Assembly: GCA_033398695.1 (NCBI GenBank)
Contig: CM065802.1
Span: 82,260,096 to 82,324,095 of the forward strand
From: Orobanche coerulescens
Lineage: Eukaryota; Streptophyta; Magnoliopsida; Lamiales; Orobanchaceae
Direction: 5' to 3'
DNA length: 64,000 nt
Position numbers and translations under genes: made by a program. Shown here one piece after another: positions 23,250 through 33,612 of the stretch (the stretch's first letter is position 1; each line of letters begins with the position of its first letter). The notes below the pieces were generated by a model. It saw only the letters and a list, made by a program, of their open reading frames with translations, was not told the origin of the DNA and searched no databases.

Positions 23250-23750
23250 AGGGAGATAGCGCACGCTAGGCCTAGGCTAACGCACGCTAATTCTACTTGA
23301 GTAGCGGACGCTAGCTTTGACCCTTAGCGCACGCTAACATTCGGGGCATGGCAGAGGCAGTAGCTAATTCTGCCCTTTGGACTAGCAATTAGCGCACGCT
23401 AGGAGTTCGCTAGCGCACGCTATTCGTGTTCAATAGCGTGCGCTAACAACGTCAGTAGCGCACGCTAATGAGCTGGGTCGGCAGAGGCAGTAAGGTATTC
23501 ATACTTTCTAGGCTATCAGGTAACGTATGCTAGGCAGCGGCTAGCGCACGCTATATGTGTCGTGTAGCGCGCGCTAGTGCCCTGTAGTAACGCACACTAG
23601 CGGAGCGAGACAGTGAACTGGGACTTTGTCTGGACACCAGATAGCGCACGCTAAGGATTGGTAGCGCGCGCTAACGTCGCAGGTCAGTAGCCACTGGACT
23701 ACCGGGTGACCCTGTTAGCGCATGCTAACTTTTAAGCTTAGTGCATGCTA
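23250..23750. repeat. TAGCGCACGCTA palindromic word cluster, LTR A
   Basis: About 15-17 copies of TAGCGCACGCTA or close variants (for example near 23256, 23279, 23320, 23390, 23410, 23433, 23456, 23540, 23641, 23659) with unrelated spacers. The cluster ends within 20 bases of the TATA box. Confidence 0.9.
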
Positions 23751-23760
23751 AGCTAACGCA

Positions 23761-23770
23761 GTATATAAGG
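23761..23770 (+). promoter_or_regulatory. TATA box of LTR A
   Basis: GTATATAAGG just after the palindromic word cluster. Confidence 0.65.
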
Positions 23771-24412
23771 GGACAGTCAATCCCTGCACTTGTCATTTCA
23801 CATCATTTCACTTATTCCGATTGGGAGAGCTCGTAAGAGGCGATTTGGGGCGATTTGAGGCAGTCCTTATTCAACAATCATCATCTTGAGTTGGATAACA
23901 AAGATTTCACAACATTTAATCTATTTCCATCCCCCAAATCAAGGTATAAATCCTTAGAACCCTAGATTTGGGAACTTTGGGGATTTTTATAGATTCGTCC
24001 GATTTATCTGTTTTGGAGCTTGAGAACCTTGAGATTATGATATATCTACCCCATACCCATGTTTCCCCTACGATTATATGGATTGTTTTGTACCTTGTTC
24101 AGACATGAGAGGGTTTGGGTGATTTTCCAACCTCTAGATGTTTACCCTTGTAGTTTCGTGAATCGTAGGCGGGTTTCGGGAGTTTCTTCGAGTGATTTGA
24201 GTATGGATAATTGATTTTCGTATTCCTTGTGAATCGTTTAGGTGTCGGAAGTGCGTTCTTGGACCTACCGAACTTATACTCATTTACTTCTGATTTCTCG
24301 ATGTCTCAAAGGCAAGTATATGTTTATGATTGTATGTTATCGACTTTGAAAGTAAGATATATGATTGGCATTATTGTTTATATCCACTCTGGGACGGCGG
24401 TAACGAATGCGC

Positions 24413-24422
24413 CTATATAAGG
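24413..24422 (+). promoter_or_regulatory. TATA box of 5' LTR B
   Basis: CTATATAAGG, matching 42259-42268 in the other LTR. It now lacks the upstream TTACGGCCGTAA cluster. Confidence 0.6.
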
Positions 24423-25349
24423 CCTGGGCGACGGGACTTTGCTCATTTCCTCATTTTTTTCATCTTCTTTCCGCGGCTGCCGGACGAGGGAGACATGAGC
24501 GTCGATTCTTGTTCGTTTCCACTCAATTCCAAGGTGTTTTGGAAGGCCCTTGTCGATTATAACAACATTAAATCCTTGTTCTTCGTCGGATCGAGGTAAT
24601 TTCTTGAAATCTCCTAGGGTTGACTTTCGAGATTTCTTTTTAATCTTTGTTGTTTGTCCGATTTCGATGATTTAGTTGATGTTATTGAACCTTATTAATC
24701 GTGTTCTATGGGTTGTCTATCCGTATTTCGAATTTGTTCAACTCGATTGATGATTCGAGTGTTCTTGGGAATTATCGAACATTGAATGTTCGATTAAATG
24801 TCCCAATGAGTTTCCCTCGATAGTTTGTTGGGATTTCCGTTGTTATTGGCCTTGATTCTCGTTGTGATCGTATCTTCGTTGTGTTTGCCGGAGGATTATA
24901 GGTGTACGAGGATTCCGTTCGAGCTTCCCCATTGTTTTGCGTGCTTTGGACTTGAGGCAAGTATCTCGTTTATAATCTTTATACTTTGAGAATGTGACGT
25001 GTCGTGGAATTAACATGGACTTGTTAGTGATTGATCGTTTGATCATAATTTACTACTAAATGAATATGTGATTCTATAAAAGTAAATACGAACGTAACTT
25101 GAATTTCTTGAAGAATGATAACCACCATTTCATATTGTATTGTGTTCGAGACGGATATTTAGAAGTGAGTAATTATCCGAGGAATTGTGGAATGGTTATA
25201 TTGTTCACTTGTTAGAATGTTACTAAATGATGGTGTGACGTGAATGTTATACCTTGTGAAAGTGTTTGTTGCATTAACTTATGATATTACGTGTTTGTGA
25301 TTGTGGCGAATGTTATACTCTCCTTGTTGTGAAATTGGTGAATTAAGAT

Positions 25350-25720
25350 ATTATCGGGTAGGGACCCGTGAGGCCTCCGGCGGCGCGTTACTTGCGAGTA
25401 CGTCAATATGATATGAGTTTACCATAAGATTATCGAATCGGGTAGGTCTGGAGAGGGCTCCGAGAATCGTCACTTGCGAGTGCGATGTCACGATAACTTG
25501 TGGGCGTGTTTGAATGATGTTACCGGGTAGGGACCTGTGAGGCCTCTGGCGGCGCGTTACTTGCGAGTACGTCCAGTGATATGATTTGACCATAAGATTA
25601 TCTAATCGGGTAGGTCTGGAGAGGGCTCCGAGAATCATTACTTGCGAGTACGATGTCAAGATAACTTATGGGTGGTTTGGTGTTTGTTCCTAATCCGGGA
25701 TGGGTCCCATCGAGGCCACG
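25350..25720 (+). repeat. 172-bp tandem units in 5' LTR B
   Basis: Two full units with GGGTAGG, GAGGCCTC and GCGTTACTTGCGAGTACG words, followed by a partial third (GGGATGGGTCCCATCGAGGCC near 25697). The same arrangement is in the 3' LTR (43133-43500) and in LTR G. Confidence 0.8.
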
Positions 25721-26483
25721 AAACGTGATATGAATTTCGATTGGATATTTCTGATTCGTGATTGTTTGAATCTTGGATTCTGGTTATATTGTTGATTATG
25801 GTTCCGCCTTTGAGGCTTGTTTGAGATTGAACCATCTACATGATTTTGAAAGAAAACTCTTTTGATTATGAGAACTACAAATCTTTTCATGAATTTACAC
25901 TGAGACCCCCGACGTCCTCAATTATTCTTTCAAATGCGTTTTGAAGTTATCTTTATGATCCCCCTTAATGGGAACCGTTTTCGAAAAGACTTTAGACTCG
26001 GGGATCATGTTACTACCTTGTCGAATAGTTATTTTCATAACGGTTATATTCTTGATGTATAACTTTATAGCTTGGTTACTTGCTAGCGATTCCATCGCTA
26101 ACCCCTCGTTGGGGATTTTGTTAATTATTCCAGGTGTTCTGACTAGAGAGAGAGCAACCATAGGATCGGCTAGGAGGAAGATGTAAAGCAGCGATACTAG
26201 TCACAGTTGTAGTCGGTTGTCCGTCAGTGATCTGTCGGTTTGAGTTTTTCTTGTCATCCTTGAGGGGATGGACATTTTATGTATTATGTGATCGAGTTGT
26301 ATTTTTGGTTTATCAGATGTACGGATATGTTTTGTTTTGAGAGACCTAATCGGTCTACAGTTTTGTATTCGGTCGATTCGACCGCATGTGGGTTTTGTTT
26401 GTAGTCTCCTGCCTGGTAGCTCCTTATGGAAAGGGGTCTACGGCGTGTAATATCCCTGAGTGGATTGGGGGTGTTTACCTAAA

Positions 26484-26497
26484 TGGTATCAGAGAGC
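26484..26497 (+). other. Primer binding site of element B (initiator Met type)
   Basis: TGGTATCAGAGAGC, five bases after the LTR end. Confidence 0.85.
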
Positions 26498-28421
26498 TTA
26501 GGTTTGCGAAAACCTAGACAGTTGGGTCTAGTTGGGTCTTGTCGAGTCGTGTCTTGTCGTGTCACCTGGGTGAGCAATTGTGAACAAGTGTGATCGTGGT
26601 GATCAATTGTGATAAGTTGTGATTAGTATCGTGGTGCAGCCATCATCTCCGGCATCCTGTTGACGTAAGTCTCCTCTTTTATGCGAGGTATCTATATTTC
26701 ATGATTCCATCTGTGCGAATTAATTGTGGTGCATAATTTTATTTGCACAGTGTTGTGTAATGGAGTTGTATTCGATACTTGTGACACACTGTACGTGTGT
26801 ACGATTTGACATATTGATGTTTTGAATTCGAACCGCCGTGTGGGGTGGTATGATGTGGATGAGTTTTATTTCATAAAACTGATTCCCTAAATCGAGTTTT
26901 GGCATTTTGGCCTTGAACGTTTTATGACGGTTTGACAATCGATTTTGTGAGTTTTGGAAAATACTACCGTCATCGGCCTTTTGGCGTATTTTTGAATGTC
27001 CTTGAAATGTTTTTTAGCCTGGTGGGTTCCGGTGCGGAATCCACGGCGTGTAATATTCCTGGGCTGAACCGAGGGTGATACGCGAGATGTATTTGGTTGA
27101 ATTTGTGATTCTGTTTGCCGTTTGGGCATGCTGTTTTAAGTTCGACTATTTTTGTTTGGACTGTCGTAATTTTGCCGCTGTGGATAAGTTTCAGAACGTG
27201 TTTATGAAGGACTTTAAGGGTCGGAGCGTTTTTGTTAAAGTCGATTTTGAAAATATTTTGATGGTGCGATTAAACAACAGCCTGTATGGGTTTTGAAATC
27301 GGTTGGGTTTTGACAAGTTGATCCTGTATTTTCAAACTGCACCATCAGACGGTATTTGGAAAAATATATTTTAATGTATTTTGGGTACTGTAAAATATTA
27401 CCATCATCTTCGGTTTTGATCAAAAGAATTTTGGTAAATTTCTATTTTGCCAACGACTTTGGGTTACGAAATTTTAAACATTGTGTGTTTGTTATGTTGT
27501 TATCCCTGTCGGAAAATTTTTACAGTACTTCCTAAGTGTCGAGATACATTGTTAGGAGTCGATCCTTAACCATCTGAGCCGTTTTGAGACTATTGAGTTG
27601 ATTCTTTCCATCTTACGGTTAGTTATTACGACTTTAAGCTTCTGACTATCGCGGCAGTACCTTTGTTGCTACAATTCTATCTGTGGTCATTATCTGTCGT
27701 TTAATCCCTGTCGACCTAGTCATAAGGTCCGTCTGTGATGATTGTGAACTCTAACTGCGGTATCAGTATTGCACTTAGTTTCTTACCCTGTGTGCATATT
27801 ATTAACGTATTATAAATTGTCACCGTTCTTGTTAACGAGTTATGGGTGTACGCCCATATGTTATGATTTTATAGTTCAGTTTAATTGTATTATCTTTGAC
27901 GTTATCCGGATGTGGTAATTGAATTGTAGCAATGATGATATATATTGATAAGGTCACTTTGACGACACTGTTTATCGAGTAGATTGATGTTTCAAAATAT
28001 TTTGCAAATGATTTTCAAAATGAAACAAATATGATAATGGGTTCATAGTTTTGATCAAATGACCGAGGTATTAAAAACATTTCTTTTCAAAAATTCACTT
28101 CAGCATAATTTTTTTTTCAAATTCAGGAATTTTAAAATGCTATTATTTGGACAAGTACCTCGGAAAATTTTGTTTTTAAAATATTACCCATATTCGACCG
28201 CAACGATATGTTTGTAGTTTTGACCGTGATTGCTTTGGAAAAGGTCGTACGTTGTGTTGACATAGTCGAGTAAATGATTTATGAATTTGAATTCTGTCGT
28301 TGCAGTGATAGTCGTGTATTCCTGTTATGACTCAGAATGAGTTTTTTATTGTGTTACTGTTGTTTGCCCTATATTGATTATGTAGTGTTTGTTTTGTCGT
28401 TCTGAACGGTTGTCCGTCAGC
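26498..28421 (+). other. Leader of element B, 1.9 kb
   Basis: Noncoding. At 27016-27072 it contains a second copy of an LTR-end-like segment (CACGGCGTGTAATATTCCTG, preceded by GCCTGGTGGGTTCCGG) resembling 26411-26475. The remaining short ORFs (26720-27423) show no domain and are not called. Confidence 0.6.
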
Positions 28422-28909
28422 ATGCCTAGAGGTCGGGGTCGTTGTGATCAGTCGCGTGGTCAGGATCATGCTGCCGGTAATGGCATTAGTATTGGTGTTG
28501 CCACTATACTCCAGCAGGTGGCAGACCAGATGACACATTTGGCTCAGGCGGTTCAGGGTAATAATGCCGCGAATGAGGATGTCGGGTCGACTCAGTGGCT
28601 TAGAGAAGTAGTTTGTATGTGTCCTCCTCGCTTTGCGGACGCGGGTGATACTTTGGGCTGGGATGGTTGGCTTTTCCAATTGGAGAAGATCTTCAAGGCG
28701 GTTGGTTGTCCCGAGGAGCGGAAGATTCTTATCGCTCAGTTCCTTCTCGTTGATGGCACCGCTAATTGGTGGGAGGCTGTTGAGCCTCAGGATCATGCTG
28801 TTACTTGGGAAGAGTTCAAGAAGTTGATGGAGGCGGAGTTCTGCCCAAAGCCGATCCAAGAGCAGATGATCCGAGATTTTTACCTAGCCGAGCCGCAGGA
28901 TGTACCCGT
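28422..28909 (+). pseudogene. Element B gag, N-terminal part
   Basis: Opens at ATG 28422 (MPRGRGRCDQSRGQD), a basic head like that of other chromovirus gags. A helix follows (ILQQVADQMTHLAQAVQ), then the retrotransposon gag domain: CPPRFADAGDTLGWDGWLFQ, LEKIFKAVGCPEERKILIAQ, GTANWWEAV, TWEEFKKLMEAEFCP. The frame is open up to the C insertion at 28910, whose target duplication CCCGT is 28905-28909. The protein resumes at 41114. Gag forms the particle and binds RNA. In a pol-less element it would be the only product. Confidence 0.88.
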
Positions 28910-29570
28910 TGTAGGTCACAAGTCGTCCAGGAACAAGTCTAGAGGGGGGGTGAATAGACTTGTTGAAACTCTTAAACTCTTTTCGCGAAGAGTGAGTTTC
29001 TTCAGCTGATAGTTAAACAAATGACTTGGAGTCGTTTGTTCTTGGATATGTGCGGAAGTCAGCTGATGACGAATAGAAATCAACTCAATGAAACACTTAA
29101 CAATGTATGCAGCAGTTTAAAGTATGATGCAGTAAAACAGTAAATAACACAGGCAATTATAGTGGTCTCAGAGGTGGGGTAATCCTCTACTAATCCACTT
29201 CTCTCCAAACCAGTTGGAGATGAATTCACTATAATTTTCAACCAGTGATAAATATTACAGTGATTCACAACACACTACAACAGCTTCCAACCAGTGGAAA
29301 TCCGTGCCGTTGTACACACACTTGACTGCCTTGCACCTCTTGATCCTCGATCCTCGGATGCCTTCTGATCTCTTACTTCAACCAGTGAAGTACCCCGTAC
29401 TCAAGATTATAGACAAGAGTGTTTGTCTTCTCCAACTTAAGAGCTTCCTTAAATATGAACTTTTTGGATCTGCTCTTTTCACGATGCTATTTGATTGCTT
29501 GAGATTGCTTTGTTTGCTTTGATCGCTAGAATGTATGTTCGCACCGGGTGTTGCTCAGATTCAAATCTCT

Positions 29571-29583
29571 GGATATATATAGG
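29571..29583 (-). promoter_or_regulatory. TATA box of LTR C
   Basis: The minus strand reads CTATATATATCC. The same site is in the other LTR at 40296-40308. No palindromic word cluster is seen upstream, unlike most other LTRs here. Confidence 0.5.
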
Positions 29584-30143
29584 TCACATCTCTGAGCTTC
29601 TTCCTTGTAGCCGTTGCAAATCTTTGAACAAATCCGTCCGTTGGAGGGAGACTTCATTGTTTATTCTTTACGAGCGTTGCAAAATTTGGATTCCTATTAT
29701 TTAATTTTATCTTCCGACCGTTGTGAGGACTTCTGCATGTGAGCGCCGAATCTTTTGAATATAAAAGGATTAAAGTCTTCACGGTGGGTCAGGATGATTT
29801 AATTAAATCATATCTCTTGCGGGAATCACTCCAATTTGTCTCTTCACGTTGCTTGTGAGCTTTCCGTAATATTTGACTTTTCAAAGCATGCTGACGTGGA
29901 CTTGGAGTACTAGGCTGTAGTTGAGTAGGCTGATGTGCAGCTTACATCTCTGCAGGTAGGTCCTCTCGGTATTCCTTTGTTTGTAACTTGTCGATCGTGT
30001 GACTTCCACAGGTACCTCGTTGTGATCTGGTCAAACTTCTCTGATAAATTTAGTTGACCAGAGCTACTCTAACTGGAGTCGGCTGCTCCTCTCTGATGGA
30101 CTAGGCTGTACTTAGTACTTAGCCGATTTTCAGCCTAACTAAC

Positions 30144-30326
30144 TTTGGCCTACAGAAGATACTCATTTGGTTCTTCTTTACATTTTGCCAAGTTTTATAC
30201 TTAACATATTTTGGCCTATGGAAGATACTCATTTGGTTCTTCCTTACATTTTGCCAAGTTTTATACTTAACATATTTTGGCCTATGGAAGATACTCATTT
30301 GGTTCTTCCTTACATTTTGCCAAGTT
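30144..30326 (-). repeat. Three 66-bp tandem units in LTR C
   Basis: GGCCTA(C/T)(A/G)GAAGATACTC starts at 30147, 30213 and 30279. The same three units are at 40870-41056 in the other LTR, so the triplication predates this insertion. Confidence 0.9.
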
Positions 30327-30381
30327 AAACATTTGATTTTAAATTAATGACATCATCAAAATCTAACAAGTATTCCTAACA

Positions 30382-30400
30382 AATTCCCCCTATTTTGATG
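30382..30400 (-). other. Polypurine tract of element C
   Basis: The minus strand reads CAAAATAGGGGGAATT just before the 3' LTR. Confidence 0.85.
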
Positions 30401-30601
30401 ATGGCAAAACTAAGTAAGAAATCAAATGATCAAGTCTGCACTTAAGTGCGAGACAAATACTGAAATCAGTCTAATATTGAGACAACTGGAAATTGTCATT
30501 CAACAGACTGTTCATAAAATTTTCTGACTTTTATCATTGAAATTTTACAAGAATGTTTTAAGTACAGAAAATAAAATTACAAGTAAGAGAAATAACTAAA
30601 A

Positions 30602-31606
30602 TCATCTGCCTCTTCCTCTGCCTCTTCGAGTAGGCTTCTTGGCAGGCTTGAATGGTTTGGCTCCGATAGGTCTTATCTTTACTGGAACAAGACCATATTT
30701 TCTTTTCACCACAAGTGCTGCGAAATCCTGCTCTTGTTGAGATCTGAATCTGTTCTCGAGGCACACTAGCTTGATTTCCTTTTGAAGTTGTAACTCATCA
30801 AGTTCACCATCCATGCGGATTGGTGCTTCTTCAGCTCTGAATAAGGGAATCATAGGAAAGGCATTTTGCTCTTTAGCGTGCTTCTTCAGAACAGCCCAAA
30901 GATTCGGATGGACTTCTTCCATGAAGTTTATGAAGATTTCCTGTGGGGAGAGTTTGTCATCTTGAAGTAGTTCCCAGACATAATAGTCTTTGATGAACCT
31001 CTTCTTAGCAGCTCCCCACATTTCAAGAGCTTCAAATGGGATGAAATCCTCAACATACCATAGCTCCATCCCTTCCCATTCAAGAGTAGGTTCAAAGCCG
31101 CCTCTGGTCCTTCTTCTTTTCCCTTCAGGCTGGTCAGCCTGGACATCTCGATCTACAACTTCCTTTCTTTTTAGACTGGAGGGTCCTTCAATCTGAGGGA
31201 CATCCTGTTTCTTCTTGCTTCTGATTTCTCTCTCTACCCCCTGAATCCTCTCTTCCCCCTTTTTGCCAGCATCAATAAGGGTTGTCAGCTGCTGTTCCAT
31301 GCGGCTCATCCAATCAGACATGCCAAAAGGCATTCTGTTGTTTGTAGGAGGAGGAGGTTGAGGGATCTCTCTCTGAAGAAGAGTGTTAATCTTGGCATTT
31401 ATGGTCTGAAGGTCAGGAGTGACCTGAGTTGATAGCAGCTCCCCAATAGTGTCTCTGACAATTTGCTTGATCATCTCAGTCATGGTAGGTGATAACTGAG
31501 CTGATGGAGAGTGCTCTCCTGAACCCTCTGCAAGAGAACCACTAGACTGCAGGCTCATGGCTGCAGCTGGTAGATCAGATAGGGTTTTCTCCGGGGTCCC
31601 CGACAC
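30602..31606 (-). CDS. Extra SIRE ORF, C-terminal part (334 aa), function unknown
   Basis: Open minus-strand frame of 334 codons between pol and the 3' LTR. It starts MSGTPEKTLSDLPAAA, has a Gln/Leu-rich helical stretch around residues 40-75 (MTEMIKQIVRDTIGELLSTQ), a basic patch (EGKRRRTRGGFE) and a charged second half. It ends KPAKKPTRRGRGRGR, an RGR tail that could bind nucleic acid. I recognise no enzyme or envelope domain, no signal peptide and no membrane segment. The frame upstream, in another phase, continues plausibly into its start, so it is probably the C-terminal half of one larger protein with the ORF at 31773-33317, split by frameshift. SIRE-type elements carry an extra ORF here, sometimes called env-like. 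Confidence 0.7.
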   Translation of the reverse strand: MSGTPEKTLSDLPAAAMSLQSSGSLAEGSGEHSPSAQLSPTMTEMIKQIVRDTIGELLSTQVTPDLQTINAKINTLLQREIPQPPPPTNNRMPFGMSDWMSRMEQQLTTLIDAGKKGEERIQGVEREIRSKKKQDVPQIEGPSSLKRKEVVDRDVQADQPEGKRRRTRGGFEPTLEWEGMELWYVEDFIPFEALEMWGAAKKRFIKDYYVWELLQDDKLSPQEIFINFMEEVHPNLWAVLKKHAKEQNAFPMIPLFRAEEAPIRMDGELDELQLQKEIKLVCLENRFRSQQEQDFAALVVKRKYGLVPVKIRPIGAKPFKPAKKPTRRGRGRGR

Positions 31607-31772
31607 TGAGTCTTACGCGGCTCTGCGTCTAGTGGTGTCCGGCGAGTACAACAATCCTATCTGCAGCTTCATGAGTAGCCTCTGGCTCTGGCTCTTTGGC
31701 TCCTTCTCTCTCTCCTTCTTTCCCTTCTTCTTCTCCAGATTTTTCTTTCTCTTTTTCCTCATCTTTTTCTTT

Positions 31773-33317
31773 TTATTTTTCTGCTCCTCCTTCACCTCCA
31801 TCATCATTGTTATCATCATCATCATCATCATCATCATTTTTATCATCATCTTTCTCCTTCTCTTCTCCTTTATCATCCTCATCATCTTTTTCTTCTTCAT
31901 CTTTTTCCTGCTCTACTTCTTCTCCTTCTTCTTCATCTCCTTCATCAGCCACTTCTTCTGTTTTCTCAATCTCCTCTGTTTGTTTTTCAACTGGTATATT
32001 TTCTTCAGATTCTTTCTCTTCTTCATCCTCTTCAGCTACCAAATCAATAATTTCATTGTCTCCATTAACTTCTTCAATCCTAATCTCCTTTCCTACTTCC
32101 TCTTCCTCCTCTTCTCCAAAAGTGCCATCAAAAATACTGAGCATTATAGAATGGATAAATTGGTCCATGTTGGTTTTAAAGTGTGACATGAACCAATTAT
32201 CCTGGAGGAGTAAGGCCAAATCTGATTCTTTGCAAAAGTTAATCAGAACATCCTCAGTGGCTTGGGGATATTCCCAACCACTAGTTTCAACAAAAGTTTG
32301 AAGGTTTGTAAAAGACAGGGTTTTGAGAGATTTCCACTCTTTAAAAATATTTACAAAAGAGTGTTTTTCTGCTTGTGGTTTGACAAGCTGAAGTTGTTCA
32401 ATAGAGAGATTAAAAGTATTATTTTCTAAAAGGTTGAAAGTGTAATCTGCTTCAGGAATAGAGATAACAAGACCTGCTTCCTCTTCTTCGGATATGTACA
32501 CTGGAGGTGTAATAACAGGTACAATCCGAGTTTCAGTATCTGGTGCAGGCAAGTCTGGATGGATTGGTGATTGGACTGATGGGCTGGCGTGATGCTCAGA
32601 CTGCTCTCCTTCGCTGAACTGCAGCTTCCTAGGCCTCTTAGGAGAGGGTTCAGGTGATGACTGCAGGTGAGAGGGTCCTTCTGGGGCTGGTCCCCGTCGC
32701 TTGAATCGGATAGCAATTGGTGTATCGTCAGACTCGTTTCCGGACTCGACTGCAGTTCCGATCTCAGCTGCAGGTCGGTCCGATTCCTCTGATAAATCGT
32801 ATCTTGGGCAATAGCTTGAGTCTGGCAAATCTTTCAACAACTGGGCTGCTCTCCCAGTGACTCCAACTTTCTTCTTGTCATGGTCCATGTGACCTAGCCT
32901 CTTGTTTGGGTGGAAAGGGTCAATGTTTCCTTTAGCCACTCCGGTTTTCTCCAAAAACCAACTAAGATGCGTTCCGAACGCCAACTTAGTTTTGAACTTC
33001 TTCTCACCTTCAAGCCATTCGACTTTGTTCACTTCGCGAACAAGTTGCCTGAAAATATAGTCCGCCCAATCGACTTCTTCTTCTTGAATTAACGCACCCA
33101 ACACCATGAATTTGGATGATGACAGTTGGTCATAGCTGCCTGCCATCCCCATCACTATCTTGTTTGTGATGTCCAAAGCAACTCGATAAATCCTCTTCAA
33201 CTCATTCCTCTTTGCTGTAAACTTCAATTTCTCTGGGATATTCTCGACTTTGATCGTTTTCCATGTTTCGGCGGGTGATTGTTTAAGAGCTTCGACCGCC
33301 AAACCGCGATGTTTCAT
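31773..33317 (-). CDS. Extra SIRE ORF, central part (514 aa) with acidic tail
   Basis: The first 170 residues are helical and mixed-charge (TWKTIKVENIPEKLKFTAKR, then KIVMGMAGSYDQLSSSKFMV and ADYIFRQLVREVNK). I recall similar sequences in hypothetical proteins of asterid genomes, probably from related elements; this is memory, not a search. A Ser/Pro-rich linker follows (about 190-290), then a second structured piece (about 300-400). The end is a very acidic tail, largely Glu then a poly-Asp run encoded by an ATC/GAT microsatellite (31801-31846). No enzyme motif, signal peptide or transmembrane segment was found. It is possibly a nucleic-acid or chromatin-interacting accessory protein; that is a guess. 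Confidence 0.7.
   Translation of the reverse strand: MKHRGLAVEALKQSPAETWKTIKVENIPEKLKFTAKRNELKRIYRVALDITNKIVMGMAGSYDQLSSSKFMVLGALIQEEEVDWADYIFRQLVREVNKVEWLEGEKKFKTKLAFGTHLSWFLEKTGVAKGNIDPFHPNKRLGHMDHDKKKVGVTGRAAQLLKDLPDSSYCPRYDLSEESDRPAAEIGTAVESGNESDDTPIAIRFKRRGPAPEGPSHLQSSPEPSPKRPRKLQFSEGEQSEHHASPSVQSPIHPDLPAPDTETRIVPVITPPVYISEEEEAGLVISIPEADYTFNLLENNTFNLSIEQLQLVKPQAEKHSFVNIFKEWKSLKTLSFTNLQTFVETSGWEYPQATEDVLINFCKESDLALLLQDNWFMSHFKTNMDQFIHSIMLSIFDGTFGEEEEEEVGKEIRIEEVNGDNEIIDLVAEEDEEEKESEENIPVEKQTEEIEKTEEVADEGDEEEGEEVEQEKDEEEKDDEDDKGEEKEKDDDKNDDDDDDDDNNDDGGEGGAEK
31801..31846. repeat. (ATC)n microsatellite encoding poly-Asp
   Basis: A run of ATC units on plus, read as GAT codons on minus inside the acidic tail of the extra ORF. 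Large plus-strand poly-Phe and poly-Ser ORFs over 31557-32301 are its shadows. Confidence 0.9.
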
Positions 33318-33345
33318 CCGAATACTGAGCGAATCTTCTCTCGAT

Positions 33346-33612
33346 CTATGGTATTTGGAATTCCGCCGATTTATTAATCCGTCTTTGAATCAGAGAGGCA
33401 TTACGATAAAATTCAACAACATCTTCCTTGAACAAATGTTGCGGGTTGATGTCGAGAAACGGGTAGATTCCATTCAGCTTCATTGCCTGGATCAAATTGA
33501 GCATATCGAAGTCCTCTAGATTTGCTTCTAATAAACCTTCGAAGTCGACGACCATGGAGAAGATGACCTGGTCCTTCACCGTCTTCAAGTTTACGCCTTC
33601 AAAAGATGCCAT
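33346..33612 (-). CDS. Extra SIRE ORF, N-terminal part (88 aa)
   Basis: Starts MASFEGVNLKTVKDQVIFSM and continues with a helical segment (FEGLLEANLEDFDMLNLIQA) and HLFKEDVVEFYRNASLIQRR. It ends at a stop 29 bases before the 514-codon ORF, which is in another frame. The natural protein probably began here at 33612 and ran through to 30602, with frameshifts at about 33340 and 31770-31610. The ATG at 33612 follows 0.5 kb of noncoding sequence after the RNase H stop. Confidence 0.65.
   Translation of the reverse strand: MASFEGVNLKTVKDQVIFSMVVDFEGLLEANLEDFDMLNLIQAMKLNGIYPFLDINPQHLFKEDVVEFYRNASLIQRRINKSAEFQIP

Larger units (their letters stand above)
23089..24397 (+). mobile_element. 3' LTR of chromovirus A, first part
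   Basis: Starts TGCAATACCC after the polypurine tract. U3 carries a cluster of TAGCGCACGCTA words and a TATA box at 23761. The LTR is interrupted by element B near 24394-24397 and resumes at 44258, where it ends at 44848 with GGGGGTGTTACA. The two parts sum to about 1.9 kb. Confidence 0.85.
24398..26478 (+). repeat. 5' LTR of element B, lacking the start of U3
   Basis: Homology to the 3' LTR of B begins about at 24394-24398 (GTAACGAA...), just before the TATA box (24413-24422). Nearly all of U3 is missing. It ends GGGGGTGTTTAC, a small variant of the GGGGGTGTTACA of the other copy. Confidence 0.85.
28910..30381 (-). repeat. 3' LTR of element C, 1472 bp
   Basis: Starts TGTAGGTCACAAG and ends ATTCCTAACA on plus. 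It has a minus-strand TATA box at 29571-29583 and three 66-bp tandem units at 30144-30326. Confidence 0.93.

Noticed and set aside
23250..23750. CRISPR-like array of short repeats
   Set aside because: Repeats are 12-bp palindromes with variants and irregular spacing, there are no cas genes, and the DNA is plant LTR U3.
26484..26497. Possible tRNA-Met gene fragments (TGGTATCAGAGC sites)
   Set aside because: Only 12-14 bases match and each lies within a few bases of an LTR end, so they are primer binding sites.
31557..32301. Large plus-strand ORFs rich in Phe/Ile or Ser
   Set aside because: They are shadows of the acidic Glu/Asp tract and the ATC microsatellite in the minus-strand extra ORF of C.
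30602..33612. Envelope protein of an endogenous retrovirus
   Set aside because: No signal peptide, transmembrane segment, cleavage site or Cys pattern is visible; the proteins are charged and soluble-looking.
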